64,000 bases of DNA from Aptenodytes patagonicus (taxonomy: Eukaryota > Chordata > Aves > Sphenisciformes > Spheniscidae), in contig NC_134974.1 of NCBI RefSeq assembly GCF_965638725.1, forward strand, positions 2,998,143-3,062,142, given 5' to 3'. The translations under genes and the position numbers were made by a program. A model generated the notes under the pieces. The model was not told the origin of the DNA, made no database searches, and saw only the letters and a list, made by a program, of their open reading frames with translations. This document shows, piece after piece, positions 1 to 15,776 of the stretch (the first letter of the stretch is position 1; each line of letters begins with the position of its first letter).

Positions 1-641
1 CCCTCCACAAGGAGAGCGGGCAGGGCTGCCTGTCTCCTGCCTGCAGCGGCACCCCTGCCTCTCCATGATGCCCTTGGTGTTGGCGGTGTGTTCCTCTCCC
101 CGGCTTGTGGGGACCCCCCCACGGCCGCAGTGACCCCCCCCACGGCCACAGTGACACCCCCGTGGCCCTGGGGACACCCCCATGACCACAGCGACACCCC
201 TACAGCCCCAGGGACAGTGACTCCCCCACGGCCACAGTGCCACCCCCGTGACCACAGTGACTCCCCCCATGACCTCGGGCCCCCCCCCATGGACAAAGTG
301 ACACCTCTGTGGCCCTGGGGACCCCCCCACGGCCACAGTGACACCCCCACCTTCGCTGCCACCCCCACCCATGGTGCCCCCCCCCCCCCCAACTTGGGAC
401 ATCCCCCCCCCCCCACGCCTGTGGTGCCCCCCATGCCCATGCTGCCACTGGTGCCTGCAGTCCCCCCTGTGCTCACGGTGACGCCCTGTACCCTCGATGA
501 TGCCTGTGGCCACGGTGACCCCCATGCTGGCAGTGACATCCATGCCCATGGTAATGCCCATGCCCACGGCGAGGGCCGTGCCGCCGGCGGTGCCAGCCGC
601 GCCGGCGGTGCCAGCATGCCCACGGGGTCCCGCGCCCGCAG
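1..641. repeat. ATP1A2 intron 1 end with C-rich minisatellite
   Basis: No coding exon is visible before 642. From about 105 to 480 the DNA is a loose tandem array of a C-rich unit of about 25-35 bases built on 'CCCCCACGGCCACAGTGAC'-type words, with long C runs. The open frames here are low-complexity by-products. The first coding exon of ATP1A2 (a few residues in human) is presumably left of the window. Confidence 0.6.
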
Positions 642-4537
<3,896 letters not shown>

Positions 4538-4637
4538 NNNNNNNNNNNNNNNNNNNNNNNNNNNNNNNNNNNNNNNNNNNNNNNNNNNNNNNNNNNNNNN
4601 NNNNNNNNNNNNNNNNNNNNNNNNNNNNNNNNNNNNN
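4538..4637. other. Assembly gap of exactly 100 Ns
   Basis: A round-number N run is normally a placeholder for a gap of unknown size. It hides at least the C-terminal half of ATP1A2 and the 5' exons of TOMM40L. It is flanked on the right by an 18-base G run (4645-4662). Confidence 0.97.
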
Positions 4638-4793
4638 GGGTGACGGGGGGGGGGGGGGGGGGCGGCCTGTGGGTGGCCCTGGGAGAGGTGGGGTGGCACC
4701 GGGGGGGCTGGCCCGGGGGGGGGGGGGGCTGGCAGCGGCGGCCCCGGGAGGGGACGGCAGCGGCGGCCCCGCTCAGCCCCCGCTCTCCCCCAG

Positions 4794-6382
4794 AGGTTTT
4801 CCCGCAGCAGATGGAGGGGGTGAAGCTGATCGTCACCAAGACCCTGAGCAGCCACTTCCAGGTCAGGGGGACACACAGGGACCCGCGGGGCCGTGCTTGG
4901 GGGGGAGGGGGGGGGGGGCGCTGCCACCCCCGGGCCGCCTCCCCCCGTCCCCCGCTGACGCGCCGTCCCCGCAGGTGACACACACAGTTCACATGAGCAC
5001 CCTCGGCCCCTCCAGCTACCACTTCAACGCCACCTTCGTGGGGGACCGGCAGCTCGGCCCCGCTGAGGTGAGGCCCCGCGCCCCGGGGGTGGGCCCTGGG
5101 GCGGCCTCGGGGCGGCCCTGGGATGGTGGGTGGCCGCAAAGCTCTGAAATGGCACCAGGATGGGTGGGGGTTACCCGGGGGTGAGGGGGTCCCAGCCCGT
5201 GGCTCAAGCCGGGGGCGGGGGGTCCCTGTCCCCCAGCTGACCCCCACCCCTGTCCCCAGGCCTTCCCCATGCTGGTCGGGGACATGGACAACAGCGGCAG
5301 CCTCAACGCCCAAGTGCTGCACCTCGTGGCTGAGCGCATCCGCACCAAGGCTGTCTTCCAGGTGGGGCTTGGCGGGAGAGGACCCTGGGGCGGGGGGTGC
5401 CGGGGCGTCTCCGTCACCCCCGGGCAGTGGCGGGGACGGTGGCAGGACCCGCCGCGGTGCTCGTCCCCTTGCAGACGCACCAGCCAAGTTTGTGACGTGG
5501 CAGTTTGATGGCGAGTACCGGGGGGACGACTGCACCGCCACCCTCACGCTGGGCAACCCCGACCTCCTTGGCGAGTCCGGTGAGTGGGACGTTGTTCCCC
5601 CCCGCCCCGGCTGCCAGGCCCGGGGGGCGGGGGGGGGGCCGAGCGCTGAGGGCTGTGTTGTCCCCGCAGTGATCCTGGTGGCCCATTTTCTCCAGAGCAT
5701 CACCTCCCGCCTGGTCCTGGGCGGGGAAATGGTGTATCACCGGCGGCCGGGGGGAGGAGGGAGCCATCCTCACGTTGGCGGGCAAGTACACGGGTACGCG
5801 GGCGCCCCGCGCTCGAGGGGACCGTGGGCACGGCCCTGGGGGTCCTGCCCGCCGCGCTGGCCCCAGAGGGATGCCCCGGCTCCCCTCGCCCTCCGCTTTG
5901 CTTCTCTCTTCCAGCTCTGAAGTGGGTGGCGACGCTGAACGTGGGGTACGGTGGCGCCCATGCCAGCTACTACCACCGAGCCAACGAGCAGGTGAGCGTC
6001 CCCCACATGCGCCCCCGTCCCCCGTGTGTCCCCATCCCCCCCGGGGCCTCACGTTTTCTGCCGCCCAGGTGCAGGTCGGGGTGGAGCTAGAGGCCAACAC
6101 GCGGCTGCAGGACACCACCTTCGCCTTCGGCTACCAGCTCAACCTGCCGCAGGCCAACATGGTCTTCAGAGGTGAGCGAGGAGCCGCGCCGGCACCTGGC
6201 ACCCCTGGCGCTGCTCGGGCACTCATCCTGTCACCCCCGCAGGGCTCCTGGACAGTAACTGGAGCGTCGGGGGGGTGCTGGAGAAGAAGCTGCCCCCCCT
6301 GCCCGTCACCCTGGCTCTCGGCGCCTTCCTCAACCACTGGAAGAACCGTTTCCACTGCGGCTTCAGCGTCATCGTGGGCTGA
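4794..6382 (+). CDS. TOMM40L: TOM40-like mitochondrial import channel, 3' eight exons
   Basis: Beta-barrel protein of the Tom40 porin family in the outer mitochondrial membrane, an import channel paralogue. Exons: 4794-4861, 4975-5067, 5260-5361, 5475-5579, 5670-5793, 5915-5991, 6069-6171 and 6243-6382 (stop 6380-6382). Peptides matching the family include [91 protein letters not shown] and the C-terminus [16 protein letters not shown]40L is preferred over TOMM40 because NR1I3, PCP4L1, MPZ and SDHC follow in human order. The 5' exons fall in the gap. Exon 5475-5579 is one base short (near 5484) and exon 5670-5793 one base long (G run near 5750) relative to phase. These are probably sequencing errors, since everything else is intact. 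Confidence 0.92.
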
Positions 6383-6774
6383 GGGGCCGCGGGGGTGGGC
6401 GGCATGTGCCACCGTCCTGCTCAGGGAGCTGCTGCGTCGTGCCGTGCCGCGGGGGCGCCAGCCAGGCCCCGCTCTCGCGCCGCGGTGCCGGGGGAGCCCG
6501 CGGAGGGGGGACCCGGTCCCTCACGGCCAGGGGACACTGTGTGACAGCGCGTGGTGGCTGTTAGCGCCTTTGGGCTGAGGAGCGGCTGCCGCTGGGGGCC
6601 TCCATCCCCCCCGGCGCTTGCCTGCCCGTGCCTCGCCCCAGCATCGTGCTTCCCTCTGCTCCCACCGCTGTTCTGTTTCGGTTTCCCTCCGGCGGCGCAG
6701 GGGGTGGCTCCGGGCCGCGGCAGGCGCTGGAGGTGCCAGTGGTGGCACGTGCACACACCCACGGGGCCTGGAAA

Positions 6775-6780
6775 AATAAA
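6775..6780 (+). promoter_or_regulatory. TOMM40L: Poly(A) signal of TOMM40L
   Basis: AATAAA lies about 390 bases after the stop, just before the tail-to-tail NR1I3 gene begins on the other strand. It defines a compact 3' UTR. Confidence 0.8.
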
Positions 6781-6864
6781 GGAGCTTTACTCTGCCCTGT
6801 AAAGTGTACTGGTAGCCGGTGAGCCCCGCTGCTCGTAGCCGGGGGCCGGGGCTTGGCGCAGGCT

Positions 6865-7782
6865 CTAGCTGATTTCGGAGAACGGCGGCATCACGGAGGA
6901 CAGGTCCTGGATGTGGACAACCTGTCGCGTGTTCTCCACCTTCAGCGTCTGCAGCTCCGTCAGCAGCAGCTTCGCGTAGAGAAACCCTGGGGCAGGGGGC
7001 AAGCGCCCAGCTCGGACCCGGTGGCCGTCCGCACGGCGGAGGGGACTGCAGCTGTGCCAACCCCCCCCGGCACGTACCTGCCCTCGGGCACAGGGTGCCG
7101 GTGGTCGATGTAGCTCTTGAGTGTCGGGGCCGCCTTCTCCTGGAACTGGTCGATGTTCTGCTGGGTGATGCCGGTGTGGTCTGGGGGCACAGGACGGGCG
7201 GGTGGCCGTCAGCAGGGCTGAGGGGACGCCCCCGCCATGGCCACCACGGTCCCTACCTGGCGAGAAGAGCAGTACGGCCTGGAGCAGGACGTACTTGGCC
7301 TTGTGCAGCGGCAGCTTCTTCAGGCTCACGTGGAACTTGATCCAAGTAGATCTGCTGGAAGCCGGCTGGGGGAGCGCGGCGGTGATGGGCGAGCCGGAAT
7401 GGGGAACGGCTGTCCCCTGCTCCCTGGTGCTGCCATCGCTCCCGCTCACCCAGGGCACCCTGGATGGTGCCCGCGCTCCCGGGCGTTGGTCTCCGCGTTG
7501 AAGATGGCATTGAACTGGATCTGGCAGATCTCCAGGGTGGCCCCTTTGAGCGGCGAGATCTGGTTGTCGATGGGCAAGCTCCGGGGGGGGGGGGGGGGGG
7601 GGAGCAAGGGGAGGGCATCAGGGCCCGGGCAGAAGTGATGTGGAAGTGGTACCCGGTGGCGCGGTTCCCCGCACACTGCGCAGACCTTCTCCTCCCCAGG
7701 CTCCGCGTCCTCCCCTCTGGGGACCCGGGGGCCCGGCAGCGGGCGGGGGCTGCTCTCTGTGTCCACGGGGCTTGACTCGGAC
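6865..7782 (-). CDS. NR1I3: Nuclear receptor NR1I3-like (avian CXR), disrupted as written
   Basis: Ligand-activated xenobiotic receptor (CAR/PXR group; birds have a single CXR). Visible pieces on the minus strand: start codon at 7782 (MSESSPVDTE), first zinc-finger beginning KVCAVCG then ATGYHFH near 7620-7690, then LBD words SLPIDNQISPLKGATLEI and FNAIFNAETN (to about 7460), exon 7257-7365 (FQQIYL, KLPLHKAKYVLLQAVLLFSP), exon 7078-7180 (QNIDQFQEKAAPTLKSYIDH) and last exon 6865-6986 ending PPFSEIS. The second half of the DNA-binding domain, the hinge and the first LBD helices are missing. Only a 20-G run at 7583-7602 and flanks separate the parts. There is also an extra base after CAVCG, a frame change after ETNARERG and lost codons between IYL and KFHV. 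It is either a real decaying gene or a collapsed assembly. Synteny supports the name. Confidence 0.8.
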
Positions 7783-9739
<1,957 letters not shown>

Positions 9740-10285
9740 GCAGCTGCGGGGTCCCGTGACCCCCTGCCCACGGCGGGCACCCCGCTCTTGCACGTGGGCA
9801 CGGCCCCATCCTGACCTCCGCCATGCTGGGGCTGCCCTGTCCTCTGCGAGCAGGACTGGGGGGTGCTCAGTCCTTCCCTACCCCTCGCCCACCCCTGAGC
9901 CAGGTCCCTGGGTGAAGCTGGGGGGTTGATGCGGGGGGACACAGCTGAGTCCTGTGTCCCCCGGTGTGGAGGTTGCCCTTGTGCGAGGGAATGGCATGGA
10001 AATGCCCTTTTCCCTGGGGCAGCCTGCCTTTCCCCATCCATGGCGATGCTGGCTGCTGGGGACATGTGGGGTAGGGGGACACCGGTGTCCCCTGAGTGAG
10101 GGAAGCCCCTGTCCTGTCCCAGGGGGTTGGATGCTGCGGGGGGGACAGGTCTCGCTGTAGCCCACCACGGGGAAACCGGGTCTCCCCAGGCACTGGGATG
10201 CTCCCCATCCTCGCACTGCCCCCTCCCCGCACTCCTGTCATTGTCACCATCCCCTCCCCTAGGGAGGCTTTTAGCATGTGTAAAG

Positions 10286-10291
10286 AATAAA
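10286..10291 (+). promoter_or_regulatory. PCP4L1: Poly(A) signal of PCP4L1
   Basis: AATAAA about 550 bases after the stop codon. A second AATAAA at 10879-10884 could serve a longer 3' UTR. Confidence 0.75.
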
Positions 10292-10311
10292 CCATTGGGA
10301 AGAGGAGCTGG

Positions 10312-11865
10312 GCTGGTGCATAGTCTGTGGGAGGGGGTGTGGGGATGGTCCCCCACTTGGTGGGACCCCCAGGTCCCTGTTCTCTGAGGGAGCGGGGTGG
10401 AGCCCCCTGTTAAAAGCAGCCCCGCAGGTCCCCAGGGCCAGGCTGTCCCTGCCTGGGGGGGCACAGGCAGGGGTGTCCTCAGGATGCGGGTGGAGGGTTC
10501 CCCCCTTGGGGGGTGCTTTGGGAATGGCTTCATCCCCACCCCGGGATCGCGTATCACCCTCCGATTTGGGGTTTTCCCCGTGAAATTCTGCTTAATTTAT
10601 CAGCCACCAGGTCTCAGCCCCTGGAGCCGGGGCCTCGTTTCCCATTGTGCCACTCTTTGCAGCAGCGATGAAAGACGCCGCCACTTGCTCCTCTTCCTCG
10701 GGGGACGAAGGCCTTGTGGCGCCACGTCCCTCCAGGCATCAAAGTTTTGCTTGGGGCCAGCTTTGGTGGTGGTTCCCAGCCCCGGCTCCCACCGCAACAC
10801 CACCAAGAGCAGCCACAGGAGGTACCTGAGCTGCTGCTGGTGATGAGAGGAAAAAAAAAAGGTGTTTTGGGGTGGTTAAAATAAAGGCATTTGGGGGATT
10901 TGCACCGGGGTTTCTTGGCGCTCAGACGCGAGGTGGCTGCAGGGCCAGTCCCTGCGATGCCCGATGCTGTGGGGTGACGGGGGACCCTGGGACCTGGCGT
11001 GGAGCCGCAGCGCGTTGTCAGAAATAGCTCCCTGGAAAGAAAAACAGCGTTGGTGGCCAAAGGCAGGGCCCAGGGGATGCCCTGGGGGCGCGGGGGTCAG
11101 GCTTGGCCCCTGCTTGCTCTGCAGACTTATTAGGGAAAAGACAATTATAGCCCCAGCGGCAAGGCGGGGCGGGGGGGGGGGGGGGGGCCCCTCCCTCGTA
11201 GCCTCGGTCTGTGTCAGCGTGGGAGTGAGCGTTCCCGGTCTGCTCCCCCATGGAGTCGGATGGTGCAGCTGCAGGATGGGGCTGTGGGCTGGCACCGAGC
11301 CCTGGGGCAGGAGCGCTCCCGCTCCGCTCCAGCGCAGAGTCAGCTCATCACCCCAACTGCCTGCACCGACGCTGGGGCCGTGGTCCCTCCCCGAGCCCCG
11401 CTCCCAGGATGGTGACAGTCACCGCTGGGTGAGCGATGGCCACGGAGGGAGACCCCCCGCCTGCCCCGGGGGACCCCTACCCACAGGGCAGGACCCGAGA
11501 CTCGGCCTCTGCCTTAATTGGGGTGAGCTTTAATTAACGCAAATGCAATGGCTCGATGGGGATGAGGGGGAAGGTGGCCCTAGGGTGGGGCACAGCCCTG
11601 ATGGGTGGCCTTGGGGACAGCCCCCACCAGCTGAGGGGGTCCCTAGGGTGCCATGAGGATGCTCTTGAGACATCACCTCACCCCTGGGGAAACTGAGGCA
11701 CAGTGGCAGTGCCCTCCCCTTCTCTGTGGGAGCTGGCAGGCCTCCATGCAATGAGTTCACAAGTGCTCAGCCACACTCTGCCCCACCCCCACCCCAAGAC
11801 ACCCCCACCTCCAGCGGGGAACAGTGACAAGCCGGGGTGGACACTGGGCTCCTGGAGATGTGAGT
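10312..11865. other. PCP4L1-MPZ tail-to-tail spacer
   Basis: No exon recognised on either strand. Contains an alternative AATAAA at 10879, a 17-G run at 11171-11187 and short 'GGGGAAACTGAGGCAC' text near 11685, which is too short to classify as a SINE. Confidence 0.5.
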
Positions 11866-11871
11866 TTTATT
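11866..11871 (-). promoter_or_regulatory. MPZ: Poly(A) signal of MPZ (minus strand)
   Basis: TTTATT on the plus strand reads AATAAA on the minus strand. It lies about 880 bases after the MPZ stop and about 680 bases after the end of the readthrough frame. Confidence 0.7.
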
Positions 11872-12548
11872 AATGGCGCCATGGGGATGGGGGGGACACG
11901 GACAGGGCATAGAAAAACACGTCAAGGAGCGGCGCCTGGCTCTGGGGTGATGGGCACCGGCAGCTCCTCCAGCCCGGCCACAGCCTCTCCTCCTCCACGA
12001 GGCTCCAGCCAGCGTGGGGGGGCCGGGGGTTATGGGACGGGAGGGTTAATGGGGGACAGGAGCGGGACGGAGGGGACGGGGCGGGGGCCACCCCGCAACG
12101 TCATTTGGGCTCGGTCGCAGGAGAGACGAGAAAACGGCCAGAAAAGGAGCAACGATGGGGGCAGAGAAACCCTCCCGGAGACCGGTTTTGGGGGGAACAC
12201 GGGGAGGGATGGGGGCGGCGTGGTCCCGCAGGGACCCTGCAGGTCCCTGAGGAGGGGGGGACCGAGGCAGCCCGGGGGCGACAGGCCCAGAATTCAGTGG
12301 TTGCATCTTCAAATAGAAAAAATTACATCAGTGCCCAGGGCTGGGCAGGGCAGCGGTTGCGCAGAGGAAGGTACCGACCAAGGGGCTTCAGGTCGGGGCA
12401 GGGGGACACCGAGGCATCCCTGAGGCCAGGGGACCTGGGGCGAGGACCACACCCCGCTCCTCGCCGGGTCCCGTGCCCCAGGGCGGCCGCTTCCCGGAGC
12501 CGGGGGGGCGCCACGTCCTGGCCCTCTCCCTCCGCCGGCAGCCAGGCG

Positions 12549-12746
12549 TCAGGTCCCCGAGTTCGGCTTGATGATGTGCATCAGGGCGCTCTTGAGGCTG
12601 CCCTTGCTGGGGGAGCGGACGGCGGGCGGGGGGCGGGCGGCCTCGGCGGCCTCCCCCCGCAGCTCCATCTCGATGGTCATGACGACTTTGGGGGGCCGGG
12701 TGGCCCCGGCGCCCGCCCCCGCAGTACCTTCCCTGCCCGCTAACCG
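12549..12746 (-). CDS. MPZ: In-frame 65-codon extension after the MPZ stop (L-MPZ-type readthrough)
   Basis: Directly after the MPZ TAG the same frame stays open for 65 codons, then TGA at 12549-12551. The stop context is TAG CGG TTA. The encoded tail starts RLAGREG, then has PPKVVMTIEMELR, then RPPPAVRSPSKGSLKSALM and ends HIIKPNSGT. From memory, the mammalian L-MPZ isoform made by stop-codon readthrough carries LAGR, KVV-T-EMELR and RPAV-SPS-SLK-AL words in the same order, so this part of the 3' UTR appears to be conserved coding sequence. The tail is basic and serine-containing, fitting a cytoplasmic kinase-target extension. Readthrough in birds is inferred from sequence only. Confidence 0.8.
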   Translation of the reverse strand, partial: RLAGREGTAGAGAGATRPPKVVMTIEMELRGEAAEAARPPPAVRSPSKGSLKSALMHIIKPNSGT

Positions 12747-14508
12747 CTATTTCTTATCCTTGCGGGAGTCTCCCGGGGCTCCCTTGGCTTTCTTCTCGCT
12801 TGCTGCCTTGGTGCCACGGCTGTGGTCCAGCATGGCGTAGAGCACGGGCGCCTGCGGGGACGGGGCAGCATCAGCGCCACGGTACCCCCCTGCCCTGGAG
12901 GCTTCACCCCGCAGCCTCTCCTCCCACCCCAAAAGGTAGGAGAGGTGTTCGCCCCCCCCGGCTAGGCCATTTTGCCCCTTCCAACCCCTCGGCGCTCACC
13001 TGCCGGCTGCGCTTGGACGCATCCTTGGCTGATCGCTGCAGCTTTCCCTTCTCCATGGCACTAAAATTGGGGTGGAAAGGCAAAAAGGCGTCTCAGAAAG
13101 GCCAACCCCCCCCCCCCCCCCCCCGGTCCCTCCCAGCAGCCCCGTTTCAGGGTGGTTTTGCCCCAGTTGGGCAGTGGGGCTCACCTCAGCCGTCGCTGCA
13201 GGGCTGCCTGCCGCCGCAGCCAGCAGTAGCGGATGAGATAAACGAGGGCCACCACCACGGCCACCAGCAGCAGAGCCCCGCCAATGATGGAGCCCAGCAC
13301 GACGCCGTAGCGGGTGGGCACTGTGGGGACACCGGCGTCCCGTCAGCCCCCCCTGGCTGGAGCAGGGAAACTGAGGCGGGGAGGGGTGTACGCCGGCGCC
13401 GTACCTTTCTCGAAGACGTAGAGCGTGACCTGGGAGGACTTGCCCACAATGTCAGGGGGGTTCTTGACGTCGCAGGTGAAGGTGCCATTGTCGGTGTAGT
13501 CCAGGTTGTGGATGACGATGGAGCCATCCTTGCGGCGAGGGTTGCCCACCCACTCCATCCGCTCCTTGAAGCTGCCCACGTCATCGATGTAGGGCTGGCC
13601 CTTGGCATAGTGGAATATCTAGCAACGGGGACAGACACACAGACATCGGGGTCACGGTGCCTCCAAGCACGGCAGGGCCACCCCGCACCCCGAAGCAGAG
13701 CAGGCGCTTACGGAGGTGCTGTCGCGGGATCCCTCAGCTTGGAAGTGCCACGTGATGGAGATGTCCTCGGAGATCCACTCGCTGGACCAGAAGCTGCAGG
13801 AGAGGGTGACGTGGGAGCCGACGGTACCGTACACCTCCCGCTGCGTGTACACGTGGATGGAGGATGTCGGGGACGGCCCTGCCAGGGGGCACAAACCCGT
13901 CAGCCCCGTGGGGGACCCCGGCACAGGGATGGTGCCCATCACCAGGGCCGCCGGCTGGTCTGTCCCCCCACGCTGGCCCCGTGCTCAGCCCCGTGCTGCC
14001 ACCAAAGGACTTTTGTTGGCCCTGGAGAAAGCACAAGGACTGGCGGGGGACAGCGGCTCTTTGTGTCACCGCGAGTGCCTTTGCAGGGAGCCTCCGCCCT
14101 GGCATCCCCACTGCCAGCTCAAAGGGGACCATATCCCAGCGCCGGCTGACACCTGGGGATGCTGGCAGGGCTGGGTCTGGCTCCCAGCACCCCTCTCCCA
14201 TCCCCAGGGAGGTGGCTGGTGCCGGGATTCTCCTTGCAGCCCAGTGATGGGGACCGGGGCACGGCCACAGATACGGCCCTGGAGCATTGCCACCACCAGT
14301 GACAGTCCCAAAAGCAGATGTGTGGGTGGCCGCCAGCCCCACAACCACCTCCCGGGGGTCTGGAGTCCCCTGGTACCTCCCAGCATCCAGGATCAGAATT
14401 TCAGGACCAGCAGCCCTGGTCCCCCATCCCTGTCCCCAGCTTACCCAGCACCAAGAGGAGCCCGGCGAGGAGGAGGAGGCTGCTGCTGCCCCTGGCACCC
14501 TGCGACAT
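12747..14508 (-). CDS. MPZ: Myelin protein zero (P0)
   Basis: Single-Ig-V transmembrane adhesion protein that compacts peripheral myelin in Schwann cells. Six exons on the minus strand: 14445-14508, 13712-13878, 13405-13618, 13185-13320, 13000-13060 and 12747-12851. They sum to 747 bases, 248 residues, the same length as human. The signal peptide is residues 1-28 (SSSLLLLAGLLLVLG core). The mature start IHVYTQREVYG, Ig cysteines in TLSCSF and FTCDV, the glycosylation sequon in DNGTFT, a transmembrane stretch (GVVLGSIIGGALLLVAVVV) and the basic tail ending SRKDKK are all present. Exon 5 carries MEKGKLQRSAKDASKRSRQ and exon 6 the VLYAMLDHSR tyrosine motif. No frame break is seen. The stop is followed by a conserved-looking in-frame extension described separately. 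Convergent with PCP4L1 and divergent from SDHC. Confidence 0.96.
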
Positions 14509-15730
14509 GGTGGCTGCCTGTCACCGGCCGGCTCCGAGCCGCATGGAGGGCTGGCGGTGCGCAGGGCCCAGCGGCGTGCCGAAGGGTGCTGGCGGGACGG
14601 GGGCCGAGGTTTAAGAGCAAGCAGCGCTGAATGATGCCAGCGGCGCCCCGGCCTCGGGCCAATGGGCGCCAGGCAGCCGGGGCGGTGGGGGCCAGGGGGT
14701 GCCGGGTGCCCCGGGCTGAAAGGGGGCATTTAGTTTGGCGATGGGCGAGGAGGGGGAAGCATGCGGCGGGGGGGGGGGGGGGGCCAGGCACACAGCGCCC
14801 TTTGTCCGGCCGCATTCCCGCCCGTGGCGGAGGCGGCTCGGCAGGAATGTGGCCGGAGCTGGAGGGCACCAGCACACGGCCGTGGTCCCCGGTTGGTCCC
14901 AGGGACGGACCTGCCTGGCGGGGCTTGGGGTCTCGCACCAACTGTGCCATGGGCCACCGGCGCATCCCCTCCTGTCCCATGGCCGTGGGCTGGCTGCCGA
15001 CACCCTCCGGTGCGGTCCCCACTCCAGCCCCACAGCACGGGGCTCCCCAAGCTGGCACTGCCAGCTCCGGCCAAGTGCGCTCCCAGCAGCCTCTGCTCTG
15101 GCTCCATTTTGGGGTGAAAACACACCTTTGAGCGGGTGGTGCTGGATGTTCCCCCTGGGCACGGAGCTGGCTGGCTCCAGCTGCGGGACGCGGGGCACAT
15201 CCGTCCCCGCAGGGAGCCACCAAAGTGCCACTGCCCCGTGCAGAGCCCAGGGCAGGAATTTGCACAATGCCTCCCCGTCTGCTTTGCCGCCGGCTGAGGG
15301 GCGAGTGGTGTTTTGGGGTGAAAAGCTCCAAAGTGGGGTTTTCCTCAGGTTTTTGACCCAGAGAGTTCGCGGCTGGGGAAGGGAGGGCGCGGGACGGGGA
15401 CGGGACTCGCCCGGGAGCTGCGAGGTTTTCCTGCTTCCATGTCCTCCATCGGCTGCAGCTGCGGGCGAGAGGGTCCTGGTGGGCTGGGGAACCGGGGAGC
15501 CCCGGTCCTGCCCCCCGGCAGCTCTGGGGTGGACGGGCAGCCCCGGGGGGGGGGGGGGGGGGGGGTAACGGGCAGCCCCGGTAAGGGCAGCCCGGGGGGT
15601 AACGGGGAGCCCTGGGAGTAACGGAGGGGGGGGGGGGGATAACGAGCAGCCCCGGGGTTAACGGGGGGTAACGGGGGGTAACGGGCAGCCCGCGGGTATC
15701 GCGCAGCCCCGGGGGGTAACGGGCGGCGGG
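14509..15730. other. MPZ-SDHC divergent spacer with minisatellite
   Basis: Upstream of both MPZ (minus) and SDHC (plus). From 15545 a 23-G run leads into an array, to about 15725, of an approximately 20-base unit 'GGGGTAACGGGCAGCCCC' with 8-10 imperfect copies. A 16-G run lies at 14768-14783. No exon is seen. Confidence 0.6.
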
Positions 15731-15760
15731 GGCGGAAGTGCGTCACGGCCTCTTCCGGCG
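15731..15760 (+). promoter_or_regulatory. SDHC: SDHC proximal promoter with two ETS/NRF-2-type sites
   Basis: GGCGGAAGTG (15731-15740) and the reverse-oriented CTTCCGG (15752-15758) lie within 46 bases of the ATG in a CpG island. A CGTCAC half-CRE sits between them. Paired GABP/NRF-2 ETS sites close to the start are typical of nuclear genes for respiratory-chain proteins. Confidence 0.65.
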
Positions 15761-15776
15761 TGCGGGGCGCTCCAAG

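Noticed and set aside
1-641. Open frames of 60-350 codons on both strands at the left edge
   Set aside because: Low-complexity translations of a C-rich minisatellite in ATP1A2 intron 1.
11680-11712. 'GGGGAAACTGAGGCAC' like antisense MIR
   Set aside because: A single 16-base word with no flanking MIR text. It may be chance.
12800-14149. 449-codon plus-strand open frame
   Set aside because: Antisense shadow of the MPZ exons and introns.
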